Source: Flavobacterium johnsoniae
GTDB lineage: Bacteria > Bacteroidota > Bacteroidia > Flavobacteriales > Flavobacteriaceae
Direction of reading: 5' to 3'
NCBI RefSeq assembly: GCF_001879205.1
Contig: NZ_MLFK01000011.1
Location: 232,263 to 296,262 of the forward strand
DNA length: 64,000 nt
This document shows positions 1-8,632 of the stretch, one piece after another (within the stretch, counting starts at the first letter, position 1; each line of letters opens with the position of its first letter). Below the pieces are notes generated by a model. It was not told the DNA's origin, ran no database searches, and saw nothing but the letters and a program-made list of their open reading frames with translations. Position numbers and translations under genes: made by a program.

Positions 1-509
1 GCACCCAGAAATTCCTTGAAATGTAAAAACGTATAGAGCTCGAAATAAGCAGCTGCAGCATTATATTTTACACTGTGTTTTTGCAGGTCGGCTTCGTATT
101 GTTTTCGCGTCTCCTCTTCTTTCTTCATCAGAACATTTCTTCTGTCTTTACCACCATTGAAGAGATTAAAATTTAAATTGTATCCCACCATATAACCATA
201 ACCTTTAATGGGTACATCCTGCGGAGATGAGAATAATCCATTGTCATAAATAAGAAATTTTGAATTGAGTTTTAAATCCCCGCCTAAGGTAAGTTCAGGC
301 AGCATACGGTCTTTAGCTTCAAGTACTTCTAAATTACTTTGCTGACGATTTAAATCTGATAGTTTCAGCTGGCGATTATTTGCTTCGGCGGCTTTCCATA
401 TTTCTTCCAAATTCAATATTTGGACATTTTCTGTATTTTGGGCATGAAGAGATTGTACAGATAGCAGCAAAAGGATGGCTAAAATTGGAAGTGTTTTAGA
501 TTGTTTCAT
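1..509 (-). CDS. TolC-family outer membrane efflux protein (partial, C-terminus off window)
   Basis: About 169 residues are visible, starting with a signal peptide (hydrophobic stretch ending in HAQ near residue 23). The N-terminal TolC-type region follows, with coiled-coil helices rich in Glu, Lys and Gln and the GYNLNFNLFNGG strand segment typical of the outer-membrane beta/alpha barrel repeat. TolC proteins form the trimeric exit duct of RND or ABC type I export systems. The ATG at 509 lies 11 nt after the stop of the 82-residue ORF, so the two are probably co-transcribed. The pump partners would lie to the left, outside the window. This is a second OMF gene, distinct from the one at 1782-3167. 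Confidence 0.88.
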   Translation of the reverse strand, partial: MKQSKTLPILAILLLLSVQSLHAQNTENVQILNLEEIWKAAEANNRQLKLSDLNRQQSNLEVLEAKDRMLPELTLGGDLKLNSKFLIYDNGLFSSPQDVPIKGYGYMVGYNLNFNLFNGGKDRRNVLMKKEEETRKQYEADLQKHSVKYNAAAAYFELYTFLHFKEFLG

Positions 510-520
510 CGATTTCTGTT

Positions 521-769
521 TTATAAATGCTTTGCACGTTTTCCTTTTCCAGCTAACCACTTTTTAACCATCTTCGTCAATTCATCAAAAACAAAGGTCA
601 AATCTGCCATAGGCATGAAAGAATAACAATAATAAGGATAAGAATAGGTCAGCCAGTAGATATTAGCGGTGTCAATTTTTTCTACCGAAGAGGATAATGC
701 ATTATCAAAACATTCATCTGGTTTTTCAAGCTTTATGTCTTTATCAGAGCTTAATATTTTCTGTTTCAT
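521..769 (-). CDS. hypothetical protein, 82 aa
   Basis: The product is small, with no signal peptide or clear membrane helix. A charged N-terminus is followed by an aromatic-rich middle (several Tyr and Trp between residues 38 and 52) and a basic tail. I do not recognise the family. It has an ATG start, lies 11 nt upstream of the TolC-like gene on the same strand, and diverges from the AraC regulator. A CAAAnnTA motif at 795-802 is the minus-strand -7 promoter box upstream. Position suggests it is the first gene of an AraC-controlled efflux operon. Its role is unknown. Confidence 0.55.
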   Translation of the reverse strand: MKQKILSSDKDIKLEKPDECFDNALSSSVEKIDTANIYWLTYSYPYYCYSFMPMADLTFVFDELTKMVKKWLAGKGKRAKHL

Positions 770-861
770 AATAATTTTATTATAATTTATACAGCAAAAT
801 TATCCAACATGTCAAAGTCTCTTTTTATATAATTAGCCTAATATTTGTTATATTTGGCCAC

Positions 862-1638
862 ATGAAAATCCTTAACCAATTAATAAATACTGTTGATCAA
901 AATCCTGATTCAATCTTGGTCATGCGACAGCAGACTGAACAGCGTCTGCCTTCACACCAGCATGATAAAGCTCAGTTGTTATTAGTTTATGGCGGGATCG
1001 CTTACTTGCAGACTGATGAAAAAGATTTTTACATTCCTGCTAATCATTATATCTGGATACCAAATAATTACCCTCACAATTTGATGTTTAATACACAGGA
1101 TCTGTATATTATCAACATCTATTTCCCAAAAGAAAGAATGAGTGGTTTTTACGATGAATTAGGTATTTATCCCGTGAGTAAACTTTTATCAGAAATGCTC
1201 TTTTTCAGCGAAAAATGGCAGGGTGATTATTATAGAGGTTCGTGGGAATTTGAGTTTTTATCAACGCTCAAAAATGTGCTTTCAAAAGAAAATCTTAAAA
1301 AATTTACAATCCAGCTTCCAACAACAGACGATCAGCGGCTGAATGCAATTATCGATAATCTTAGAAATCGGCTCAATGAAAGTCTTACCTTAGAAGACAC
1401 TGCAAAGCTATCCGGAATGAGTGTAAGAAGTTTGACAAGGTTATTTCAAACAAAACTGCACATCACTTTTATACAATATTTAAAAATGTTGAGGATTATT
1501 CGGGCAATGGAATTAATAAAAGATACCGATTTGAACATGACCGAGATAGCCTATGAAATTGGATATTCGAATATAGCGGCGTTCAGCAATAATTTTCAGA
1601 AACTAACGAACATGAGACCTACTGAGTTTAAAAAGTAA
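862..1638 (+). CDS. AraC-family transcriptional regulator
   Basis: The product is 258 residues. The N-terminal half looks like a cupin sensor domain (small-ligand binding, with the H-Q-H-D stretch near residues 33-36). The C-terminal about 100 residues form the double helix-turn-helix of AraC/XylS proteins, with LSGMSVRSLTRLF as helix-turn-helix 1 and EIGYSNIAAFSNNFQK as helix-turn-helix 2. It diverges from the 82-aa/TolC operon and probably controls it. A TATATTTG box at 849-856 sits immediately before the ATG, so the transcript may be nearly leaderless. No -33 box is clear. The ligand cannot be inferred. Confidence 0.92.
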   Translation: MKILNQLINTVDQNPDSILVMRQQTEQRLPSHQHDKAQLLLVYGGIAYLQTDEKDFYIPANHYIWIPNNYPHNLMFNTQDLYIINIYFPKERMSGFYDELGIYPVSKLLSEMLFFSEKWQGDYYRGSWEFEFLSTLKNVLSKENLKKFTIQLPTTDDQRLNAIIDNLRNRLNESLTLEDTAKLSGMSVRSLTRLFQTKLHITFIQYLKMLRIIRAMELIKDTDLNMTEIAYEIGYSNIAAFSNNFQKLTNMRPTEFKK

Positions 1639-1735
1639 AAAGATCCTGCTTTCTAGGCTCTGCAATTATCAGATTAACATCACTTGAAAAATTTAAAAAA
1701 ATAACTGAAATCCATTACAGCAAATAACATAAAAA

Positions 1736-1760
1736 AACCTATTTCGTTACGAAATAGGTT
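1736..1760 (-). terminator. intrinsic terminator of the RND efflux operon
   Basis: A perfect 11-bp inverted repeat (AACCTATTTCG / CGAAATAGGTT) with a 3-nt loop. On the minus strand it is followed by a run of seven T. It lies 22 nt after the stop of the outer membrane factor gene. It may also work weakly for the AraC gene on the plus strand. Confidence 0.85.
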
Positions 1761-1781
1761 TCTTAAAATTAGTAATGTAAA

Positions 1782-3167
1782 TCAATTCCAGCCGCCCCCG
1801 AGCGCGCGATACAAATTGACAACAGCATGCAGTTTTTGACTTTGGTCGTCAATACCTTTTAATTGTGCATTTAATAAGTTTTGTTCCGCCGCCAGCACGT
1901 CAGTGTAATTGGTAGTAGAATTGTTTAATAATTCTTTATTGAACTCGACAGCTTTAAATAATGCTTCTAACTGCTTTTTTCTTTTTTCTTCTTTGAGAGC
2001 CGCGTTATTATATTTAGACAGCGCATTGGAAACTTCTTCACTTGCTTTCAGCATCGAAAACTCAAAATTATACAGTGCCTCTTTTTGCAAAGATAATGCA
2101 GCAGCTAATCTTGCTTTATTAATTCCTTTATTGAAGATAGGCTGTGTAAGTCCTCCAGCAATATTACCAAAAAGTCCGCCGTTTGTAAACCAGTCTTTTA
2201 ATCCAAAACTGGAAAAACCAGCGGCGCCGCTAATTGTCAAAGCAGGATAAAAATAGGCTCTTGCCGTATTACTTTCTTCAAATGCTGCTCTAAAATTGTA
2301 TTCTGCCTGCTGTACATCTGGTCTGTTTGCCAAAAGCTGCATCGGAACTCCAATTTTCAGATCGTAGGTGAGATTTTGCTGTTCTAAAGAAGTACGTTCA
2401 ATTTTAGATGGAGATTTTGCCAAAAGCAGACATAAAGTATGCTCCGTTTCCATTATTTTCTGTTCGATATCCGGAATCGCCAGTTCAGCTTCATAATAAT
2501 TTGCTTCACTTTGTACCACGGCTACTCCATTGATAATAGAATTTTCAAAAAGCACTTTAATCGTTTCGGCATCAGATTCTCTGTTTTGAGCTGTCTTTTT
2601 AAGAACCTTTAATTGTTCGTCCAAAATTAATAACTCATAATACGAATTGGCAATATTGGCTATTAATTGGGTTTGCACGGCACGTTTGGCAGCATCTGTA
2701 GAAAGTAAATTTGCTAAAGCACTTTTCTTAGCACTTTTTAATTTACCCCAAACATCGATTTCCCATCCGGCAGAAATCCCCAAATCGTATTGCGTAGACT
2801 GGTCAAAAAGTCCAAATCCCTGCGGAAAAGCCAATCTGGATTCTTTTACTGATAAATTCCCATTTACCGAAGGCAGAAAAGCAGCTTTGCTTAATTTAAG
2901 ATTAACCGCCGACTGATTAATGCGTTCTACCGCAATTTTTAAATCCAGATTGGCCGCCAATCCGTCGGAAATAAGTTGCTGCAAAGCGGGATCTGTAAAT
3001 ATCTCTGACCATTTCATTGCTGCTATAGTTGTTGAATCTGTACTTTCTTGTTCACGATAAGTTACAGATGAAGTTGGTTTTTTATAGGGCTTCGTGATTT
3101 TACAAGAGCTCCAAATACTGGCAGCAATAAGCAATATGACGACTAATTTATAATTGTATTTGTTCAT
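1782..3167 (-). CDS. RND efflux outer membrane lipoprotein (OprM/NodT family)
   Basis: The product is 461 residues with a lipoprotein signal peptide; the lipobox cysteine is Cys22 (IWSSC). Two homologous OEP domains of long helices and short beta strands follow, as in OprM/CusC/NodT. It forms the outer-membrane and periplasmic tunnel for drug or metal efflux. It is the last gene of the operon DUF2480-adaptor-pump-OMF. A 247-bp spacer holding a dispersed repeat separates it from the pump gene. Substrate unknown. A strong terminator follows. Confidence 0.93.
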   Translation of the reverse strand: MNKYNYKLVVILLIAASIWSSCKITKPYKKPTSSVTYREQESTDSTTIAAMKWSEIFTDPALQQLISDGLAANLDLKIAVERINQSAVNLKLSKAAFLPSVNGNLSVKESRLAFPQGFGLFDQSTQYDLGISAGWEIDVWGKLKSAKKSALANLLSTDAAKRAVQTQLIANIANSYYELLILDEQLKVLKKTAQNRESDAETIKVLFENSIINGVAVVQSEANYYEAELAIPDIEQKIMETEHTLCLLLAKSPSKIERTSLEQQNLTYDLKIGVPMQLLANRPDVQQAEYNFRAAFEESNTARAYFYPALTISGAAGFSSFGLKDWFTNGGLFGNIAGGLTQPIFNKGINKARLAAALSLQKEALYNFEFSMLKASEEVSNALSKYNNAALKEEKRKKQLEALFKAVEFNKELLNNSTTNYTDVLAAEQNLLNAQLKGIDDQSQKLHAVVNLYRALGGGWN

Positions 3168-3208
3168 TATACTATGTTTTTATTTTTTATTAAACTGGCT
3201 AAAAATTT

Positions 3209-3390
3209 AACCACAAAGGCCGCTAAGTTCCTTAAGCTGAATTTCAGACAAAGAGCGCAAAGCTTTGCGAACTTTGTGTTTTTATAAGTCTTACCAGATA
3301 AAAATCTTCGCGTGCTTTGCGGTAAAATAACCTTCCTGAATTTGAAATGAGAAAAAATGTAACCGCAAAGCTATTTCCTTTGAACCTTTG
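3209..3390. repeat. dispersed palindromic intergenic repeat, family A copy 1
   Basis: The spacer contains a perfect 14-bp palindrome CGCAAAGCTTTGCG (3256-3269) followed by GAACTTTG, and then CGTGCTTTGCGGT near 3311-3323. The same word set occurs at 20546-20672 and 38945-39090. No ORF is present. It lies inside the RND operon between the pump and OMF genes. Confidence 0.7.
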
Positions 3391-3414
3391 TTTCTCTGTT
3401 CATTTGCCCCTTTA

Positions 3415-6400
3415 CTAATCAATTACTCTCGGTTCATGTGAAGGCACTTTTATCCCGCCCGCTTTTTCCTGCAATGACTGAAAAATGATAAACAAAACCG
3501 GAATTACAAAAACACCGAATAGCGTACCTATCAGCATTCCGCCCACAGCGGCTGTACCAATTGACCTGTTACTTAAAGCTCCGGCTCCTGTAGCAATCAT
3601 CAATGGAATTAATCCGAAGATAAAAGCAAAAGAAGTCATCAAAATTGGTCTTAATCTGGCTCGTGCTCCAAATATGGCCGACTGAACAAGGCTTCTTCCG
3701 CTCAAGCGATGCAATAAGGCAAATTCTACAATAAGAATTGCATTTTTTGCTAAAAGCCCAATCAGCATAATCAAACTAATCTGAAGAAAAATATTATTGT
3801 CGATTCCAAATAGATTTGCAAATATAAATGCTCCCGCAAGACCAATAGGCAAGGATAACAATACCGAAAAAGGCAGAATATAACTCTTATATTGGGCACT
3901 CAGAAGGAAATAAATAAAGATGAGACAAAGCCCGAAAATTAAAGTAGTTTGACTTCCGCTGGAAAGCTCTTCCTTGGTTAAACCGGAAAACTCATATGTA
4001 TAACCTCTGTCTAATGTTTGCGCCGCGGCTTCTTCGATTGCCTTAATTGCATCACCTGAACTATACCCGGCGTTTGGCGCCCCTGTAACGGTTGTTGATG
4101 TAAAAAGATTAAAACGGTTTATAAATTCCGGGCCATACGTTTTTTTCAATGTCACAAATTCCGAAATTGGAGCCATTGCCCCTGTATCTGTTCGAACAAA
4201 AACTTTATTAATATCGCTTTCTTTCGCTCTGTAGTCAGGGTGAGACTGCAGCATTACTCTGTATTGTTTTCCAAACTTATTGAGGTCAGAAGCATAGATC
4301 CCTCCAAAATACCCCTGAAGCGTATTCAGAACCGTTTTTACACTAACACCGGCTTCCTTACATTTGGCTGTATTTACATTCACTTCCATTTCCGGAAACG
4401 TAATATTAAAAGGATTTGCTGCGTACATAATCTCCGGTCGTTTATTGATGGCTGCCATAAATTTTGTAATATTTCTATCAAAATCCTGATAACTGCCCCC
4501 TGTTTTATCCTGAAGCTGTACTTCGAATCCGTTGTTATTTCCAAATCCTTGTAAAGTTGGCGCAGCAAAGAAAATAATATTTGCTCCTTTTATATGTGCT
4601 GTTTTTTCAAACAGTTTAGCCACAACGGAACTGACATCCTGGTTTTTTCCTTTTCTTTCATTCCAAGGTCTTAATCTGATAAATAAAGCTCCGTATGAAC
4701 CTCCGGAACCATGAATTAAATCCATTCCTGCAAGCGTAGATGCAAGTTCTACTTCAGGAATACTTCTGGCAATACTGTCTATTTCTTTTGTAATTTCTTC
4801 CGTTCTTTCCAATGTAGAAGAGGCTGGTAAAACTACATTTCCATAGATAGCACCACCATCTTCATTGGGTACGAAACCAGTAGGCGTTGTTTGGATTAAA
4901 ACATAAAATATAATCCCAAAAACTGCAATTGCAGCGACAGAAATCCATTTTCTGCGGATCAGGAATCTAACTGCCCTTATATATTTATTCGTAACAGCAT
5001 CAAAAGCGGCATTAAAACCAGTATAAAATTTAGGCAGGAAACCTTTTTGATGATTTAATTTTTCGCTGTCATGCGGTTTTAACAAAATAGCACAAAGCGC
5101 CGGGCTCAAAGTAAGTGCATTAACAGCCGAGATTAAAATAGCTACAGCCAGTGTTAATCCAAATTGTTTGTAAAATACTCCTGCCGATCCCGTGATAAAA
5201 GTCACCGGAACAAATACCGCCGACATAATTAAAGTAATAGAGATAATTGCGCCGCTAATCTCACTCATGGCATGGATGGTTGCTTTTTTTGCCGATTTTG
5301 CTCCTTGGTCCAGTTTGGCATGAACAGCCTCAACCACCACAATTGCATCATCGACCACAATACCAATAGCCAGAACCAAAGCAAAAAGCGTCAATAAATT
5401 AATCGTAAACCCAAATAATTTCAAGAAGAAAAAAGTACCAATAATTGAAACCGGAACTGCAATAGCCGGTATTAACGTTGACCTGAAGTCCTGTAAAAAG
5501 ATAAATACCACAATAAAAACCAAAATAAAAGCTTCGATAATGGTGTAAAGCACCTTTTCGACAGAAGCATCCAGAAAGTCATTGGCATTCAAAAATGTAT
5601 GGTATTCTATTCCTGGTGGAAAATCTTTAGACGCTTTTTTTAATATATCCTCACAGGCAATAATAAGTTCTCTCGCATTCGAACCCGAAATCTGACTAAT
5701 TGCCCCTCCTGATGAGACATTACCTTGTGTAGTAAGCGAAGAAGTATAGTCTAAAGCTCCAAACTCAATATCTGCCACATCTTTTAATCGCAATAAACTT
5801 CCTTGTTTACCGCTTCTCAGCACAATATTTTCAAATTCTGCCGGATTTTCAAGTCGGCCTGTAAATTTTAAAGAATATTGAACAGATTCTTTACTATTCT
5901 CTCCAATTTTTCCGGGAGCGGCTTCGATGTTTTGTTCTTGCAGAGCTGCAATAATATCATCTGGTACAAGCCCTTGATTTGCCATAGCATCAGGCTTTAG
6001 CCAAATACGCATAGAATATTCACGGCTGCTGTAAATTTCGGTTCCTCCTACTCCAACAACACGTTTCATCTCTGGCATAATATTGATCCTCAAATAATTA
6101 TCAAGGAATTTTTCATCATATTTTCCATCTTTACTGTACAACAAAAAGCTAAAAGCCGTGCTGCTTAACTGTTTACTAGTCGTAATACCCGATTTTATTA
6201 CCTCATTTGGCAATAAACTCGTGGCTTTAGTAACTCTGTTTTGCACGTTTACGGCAGCCATATCAGGATTTGTTCCCTGCTTAAAAAATATGGTTATCGC
6301 CGCACCGCCGTTACTGCTGGCAGTAGAAGTCATGTAAGTCATATTCTCTACTCCATTAATTTGTTCTTCAAGGGGTATTATTACACTTTTCATCACCACA

Positions 6401-6564
6401 TCGGCGCTTGCTCCCTGGTAAGAAGCATTTACGACTACGGTTGGCGGAGCAATTTCAGGATATTGTGATATAGGTAATGAAGCTAAACCAAGCAATCCTA
6501 AAATCACTATAATGACTGATATCACGGTGGATAAAACCGGATTTTCTATAAATTTTCTAAACAT
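3415..6564 (-). CDS. efflux RND transporter permease (HAE1/AcrB family)
   Basis: The product is 1049 residues, the usual length for HAE1-type pumps. TM1 is near residues 10-28. A large periplasmic porter domain follows, then TM2-TM6 with the proton-relay Asp pair in VVDDAIVVVEAV. A second periplasmic loop and TM7-TM12 come next. It exports hydrophobic compounds across the envelope using the proton gradient, with the adaptor 5 nt upstream and the OMF downstream. The start follows directly on the adaptor stop, which suggests translational coupling. The specific substrate cannot be read from sequence. Confidence 0.96.
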   Translation of the reverse strand: MFRKFIENPVLSTVISVIIVILGLLGLASLPISQYPEIAPPTVVVNASYQGASADVVMKSVIIPLEEQINGVENMTYMTSTASSNGGAAITIFFKQGTNPDMAAVNVQNRVTKATSLLPNEVIKSGITTSKQLSSTAFSFLLYSKDGKYDEKFLDNYLRINIMPEMKRVVGVGGTEIYSSREYSMRIWLKPDAMANQGLVPDDIIAALQEQNIEAAPGKIGENSKESVQYSLKFTGRLENPAEFENIVLRSGKQGSLLRLKDVADIEFGALDYTSSLTTQGNVSSGGAISQISGSNARELIIACEDILKKASKDFPPGIEYHTFLNANDFLDASVEKVLYTIIEAFILVFIVVFIFLQDFRSTLIPAIAVPVSIIGTFFFLKLFGFTINLLTLFALVLAIGIVVDDAIVVVEAVHAKLDQGAKSAKKATIHAMSEISGAIISITLIMSAVFVPVTFITGSAGVFYKQFGLTLAVAILISAVNALTLSPALCAILLKPHDSEKLNHQKGFLPKFYTGFNAAFDAVTNKYIRAVRFLIRRKWISVAAIAVFGIIFYVLIQTTPTGFVPNEDGGAIYGNVVLPASSTLERTEEITKEIDSIARSIPEVELASTLAGMDLIHGSGGSYGALFIRLRPWNERKGKNQDVSSVVAKLFEKTAHIKGANIIFFAAPTLQGFGNNNGFEVQLQDKTGGSYQDFDRNITKFMAAINKRPEIMYAANPFNITFPEMEVNVNTAKCKEAGVSVKTVLNTLQGYFGGIYASDLNKFGKQYRVMLQSHPDYRAKESDINKVFVRTDTGAMAPISEFVTLKKTYGPEFINRFNLFTSTTVTGAPNAGYSSGDAIKAIEEAAAQTLDRGYTYEFSGLTKEELSSGSQTTLIFGLCLIFIYFLLSAQYKSYILPFSVLLSLPIGLAGAFIFANLFGIDNNIFLQISLIMLIGLLAKNAILIVEFALLHRLSGRSLVQSAIFGARARLRPILMTSFAFIFGLIPLMIATGAGALSNRSIGTAAVGGMLIGTLFGVFVIPVLFIIFQSLQEKAGGIKVPSHEPRVID

Positions 6565-6569
6565 GTCTT

Positions 6570-7694
6570 TTATTTTTTTGATGCAGTGGCTGCAGACGCG
6601 ATTTTTACTCCATCTCTTAAATTCCCTATTCCGTCTGTAATTATAATATCTCCGGATTTTACTCCTTCTTTAACTACATATTCTTTTTCGGTTGCTGTGT
6701 TTCTTATTTTTATTTCGGTGTTGTGCACTACGTTTTGAGCATCTACCGTAAAGACAAAATAACGTCCCTGCAATTCAAATACTGCTTTTTTAGGAACCAG
6801 AATTGTATTTTCATACTTTGTTGGGATAATAATCGTAGCGCTTGCTCCACTCCACAATTTTCCTTCCGGATTTGGAAAAACTGCTTTAAAGTCTGCCGAC
6901 CCTGTACTTGCATTCAGCACGCCGCTCAAAGTCTGGATTTTTCCTTTTAAAGAATAAACTTCGCCATCGGCTGTTAACAAAGAAACTTCGGGCATATTTT
7001 TAAATTTATCTTTTAATTGATTTCCGGAATACTGTCCCAAAAATGAATTTAATTGCTGCTGGCTTAAAGAGAAATACGCAAAAATATGTTTGGTATTGGC
7101 TACCGTTGTTAAAGGATCTGATGCCGAACTGCTCACCAGACTTCCTATTTTGAAAGGTAGACTTCCTACTATGCCGTTAATCGGGCTTACAATATTCGTA
7201 AATGCTAATTTTGATTTTGCCGAGGACAAATCTGCATTCGCCTGAGTTAACTCGGCTTTTTTTACCCTTTCAATATTTTTGGCAGATGTTAATTCATAGT
7301 TGTTTATAATTTTCTTTTCAGCCAATGCTGCTGTTCTTCTGGTTTGGATAGAGGCAGTTTCCAAACTGGCTTCTGCGGCTAAAACTGCGGCTTTTTTATT
7401 GTTTACTTCCTGCAAATAACTATTGGCATCAATCTTAAACAAAGGCTGCCCTTTGGTGACAACCGCCCCTTCTTCGACATAAACCTGCTCTATATATCCA
7501 TCTACTTTTGAACGTATTTCTACTTTTTGTTCGCCTTCTAATGTGGTAGGATATTCTACCGAAACATCGGCTTTTTGTTCCTTTAGCCTAAGTGTCGGGT
7601 AAGCTGTTGGACTTTCTGATTGTTCTGTTTTTTTAGTCTCACATGAAACTATCAAAAGTGTTCCTATAAAAAGGATTGCTGTTATTTTTTTCAT
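6570..7694 (-). CDS. efflux RND transporter periplasmic adaptor subunit
   Basis: The product is 374 residues from the ATG at 7694, chosen because it starts a clean lipoprotein signal peptide (lipobox LLIVSC, Cys18). An in-frame upstream start at 7748 would overlap the DUF2480 gene. The order is membrane-fusion-protein-like: lipoyl-type hairpin (residues about 45-75 and 160-195), alpha-helical coiled-coil hairpin (about 85-150), then beta-barrel and membrane-proximal domains. It bridges the pump and the outer membrane duct. It sits 8 nt after the DUF2480 gene and 5 nt before the pump gene. Confidence 0.94.
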   Translation of the reverse strand: MKKITAILFIGTLLIVSCETKKTEQSESPTAYPTLRLKEQKADVSVEYPTTLEGEQKVEIRSKVDGYIEQVYVEEGAVVTKGQPLFKIDANSYLQEVNNKKAAVLAAEASLETASIQTRRTAALAEKKIINNYELTSAKNIERVKKAELTQANADLSSAKSKLAFTNIVSPINGIVGSLPFKIGSLVSSSASDPLTTVANTKHIFAYFSLSQQQLNSFLGQYSGNQLKDKFKNMPEVSLLTADGEVYSLKGKIQTLSGVLNASTGSADFKAVFPNPEGKLWSGASATIIIPTKYENTILVPKKAVFELQGRYFVFTVDAQNVVHNTEIKIRNTATEKEYVVKEGVKSGDIIITDGIGNLRDGVKIASAATASKK

Positions 7695-7702
7695 TATTTG
7701 GT

Positions 7703-8200
7703 TTATTTTCTTTTGTAAATCATTAAAGGAGAACCTGCTTCTCCCCACATTAGAGTTTGTACATATTTAATCAACTGGCCTGCAGCCAATACCAGAATTT
7801 CTTCAGGTAAAGATGAATTTGCTTTAAGCACTACTTTCTGACTCATGAAAGCCGAAAATTCTATTTTCCGTATTCTTTCCATCCATAAAAGGTTTATCGG
7901 ATTTTCTGTTGCAGAATACACTACGATTGATGCATGAGGAGCTATTAGCGAACTTATCAATACGTAAGCCCACAGCGGTACTATGGCATCATTTGAGCAA
8001 GTAATTATCACTTCTTTTCCTGAATATTGGCTCCAATCTATATTGGCCATTTCTAACCGGAATGCTTTTTCCTGAAGCAAAAAATCTTCTATAAGAAATG
8101 GTACAATATCAAACACTTCAAAATCTTTATCGTTTGGTTTATAAAGCCTTAAATCGAGAGTTTGTATACCCGAAGCTTCTATTTTATTTATTATTTCCAT
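7703..8200 (-). CDS. DUF2480 family protein
   Basis: The product is 165 residues and matches the DUF2480 family as I remember it (WSQYSGKEVIITCSNDAIVPLWAY core, found across Bacteroidota). In many relatives DUF2480 genes lie near the SUF iron-sulfur assembly genes. Here a copy heads an RND efflux operon. It has no signal peptide and is likely cytosolic. The biochemical role is unknown. The neighbour divergently transcribed at 8633 is a SufR-like regulator, which strengthens an Fe-S or redox connection by context only. Confidence 0.85.
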   Translation of the reverse strand: MEIINKIEASGIQTLDLRLYKPNDKDFEVFDIVPFLIEDFLLQEKAFRLEMANIDWSQYSGKEVIITCSNDAIVPLWAYVLISSLIAPHASIVVYSATENPINLLWMERIRKIEFSAFMSQKVVLKANSSLPEEILVLAAGQLIKYVQTLMWGEAGSPLMIYKRK

Positions 8201-8565
8201 ATTTATGATGATTAAAAAATTGTTTTTTGCTGAGATTTAAATTGAGATTTTTTCTAATTTTTAGACATAGGTATTCCCCGCCCAGACACAGTACTATTTT
8301 ACCATGTTGAGTATTTTGTAAAGCTGCTTTAGCTTTTAAATAAGTTTATGCGGGATTTTGTAAATCTACAAGAGACGCATTATTCTATGCATAGATTTTC
8401 ATTAATACATTCCAATACGGAACGATATAAATTGGAGGATCAATTCTATCGTATGAACTAGTTTGAGAAGATTGTAATTCTAATAACATACTCTATACTA
8501 TTGGGTTACTAAATTTGTGGTCTACCATTTTGATTGACTCAGACTAATAATATCTTGCAATCAGC

Positions 8566-8596
8566 TTTGATAAGTAATGCAAAATTAATATTTTTG
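8566..8596 (+). promoter_or_regulatory. Bacteroidota-type promoter of the SufR-like regulator
   Basis: TTTG (8566-8569), 19 nt, then TATTTTTG (8589-8596). This matches the Bacteroidota sigma-ABfr consensus TTTG-N19-TAnnTTTG. The predicted start is near 8601, about 30 nt before the ATG at 8633. The rest of 8201-8632 holds no ORF. I found no comparably good minus-strand promoter for DUF2480. Confidence 0.7.
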
Positions 8597-8598
8597 CA

Positions 8599-8628
8599 TA
8601 ATAAAACAACTAAATACTTGTTTTATTA
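8599..8628. promoter_or_regulatory. operator-like perfect inverted repeat over the predicted transcription start
   Basis: Arms TAATAAAACAA (8599-8609) and TTGTTTTATTA (8618-8628) are exact reverse complements with an 8-nt spacer. Position, from just after the -7 box to 4 nt before the ATG, is what an autorepressor site would look like. A dimeric winged-helix regulator is encoded directly downstream. Confidence 0.65.
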
Positions 8629-8632
8629 ATTT

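Noticed and set aside
1909..2250. Plus-strand ORFs opposite the RND and OMF genes (1909-2250, 2647-2916, 3485-3685, 4240-4554 and others)
   Set aside because: They are antisense shadows of long, well-supported minus-strand genes.
3209..3390. Family A repeat as an insertion sequence
   Set aside because: No transposase ORF and no clear target duplication; a non-coding repeat fits better.
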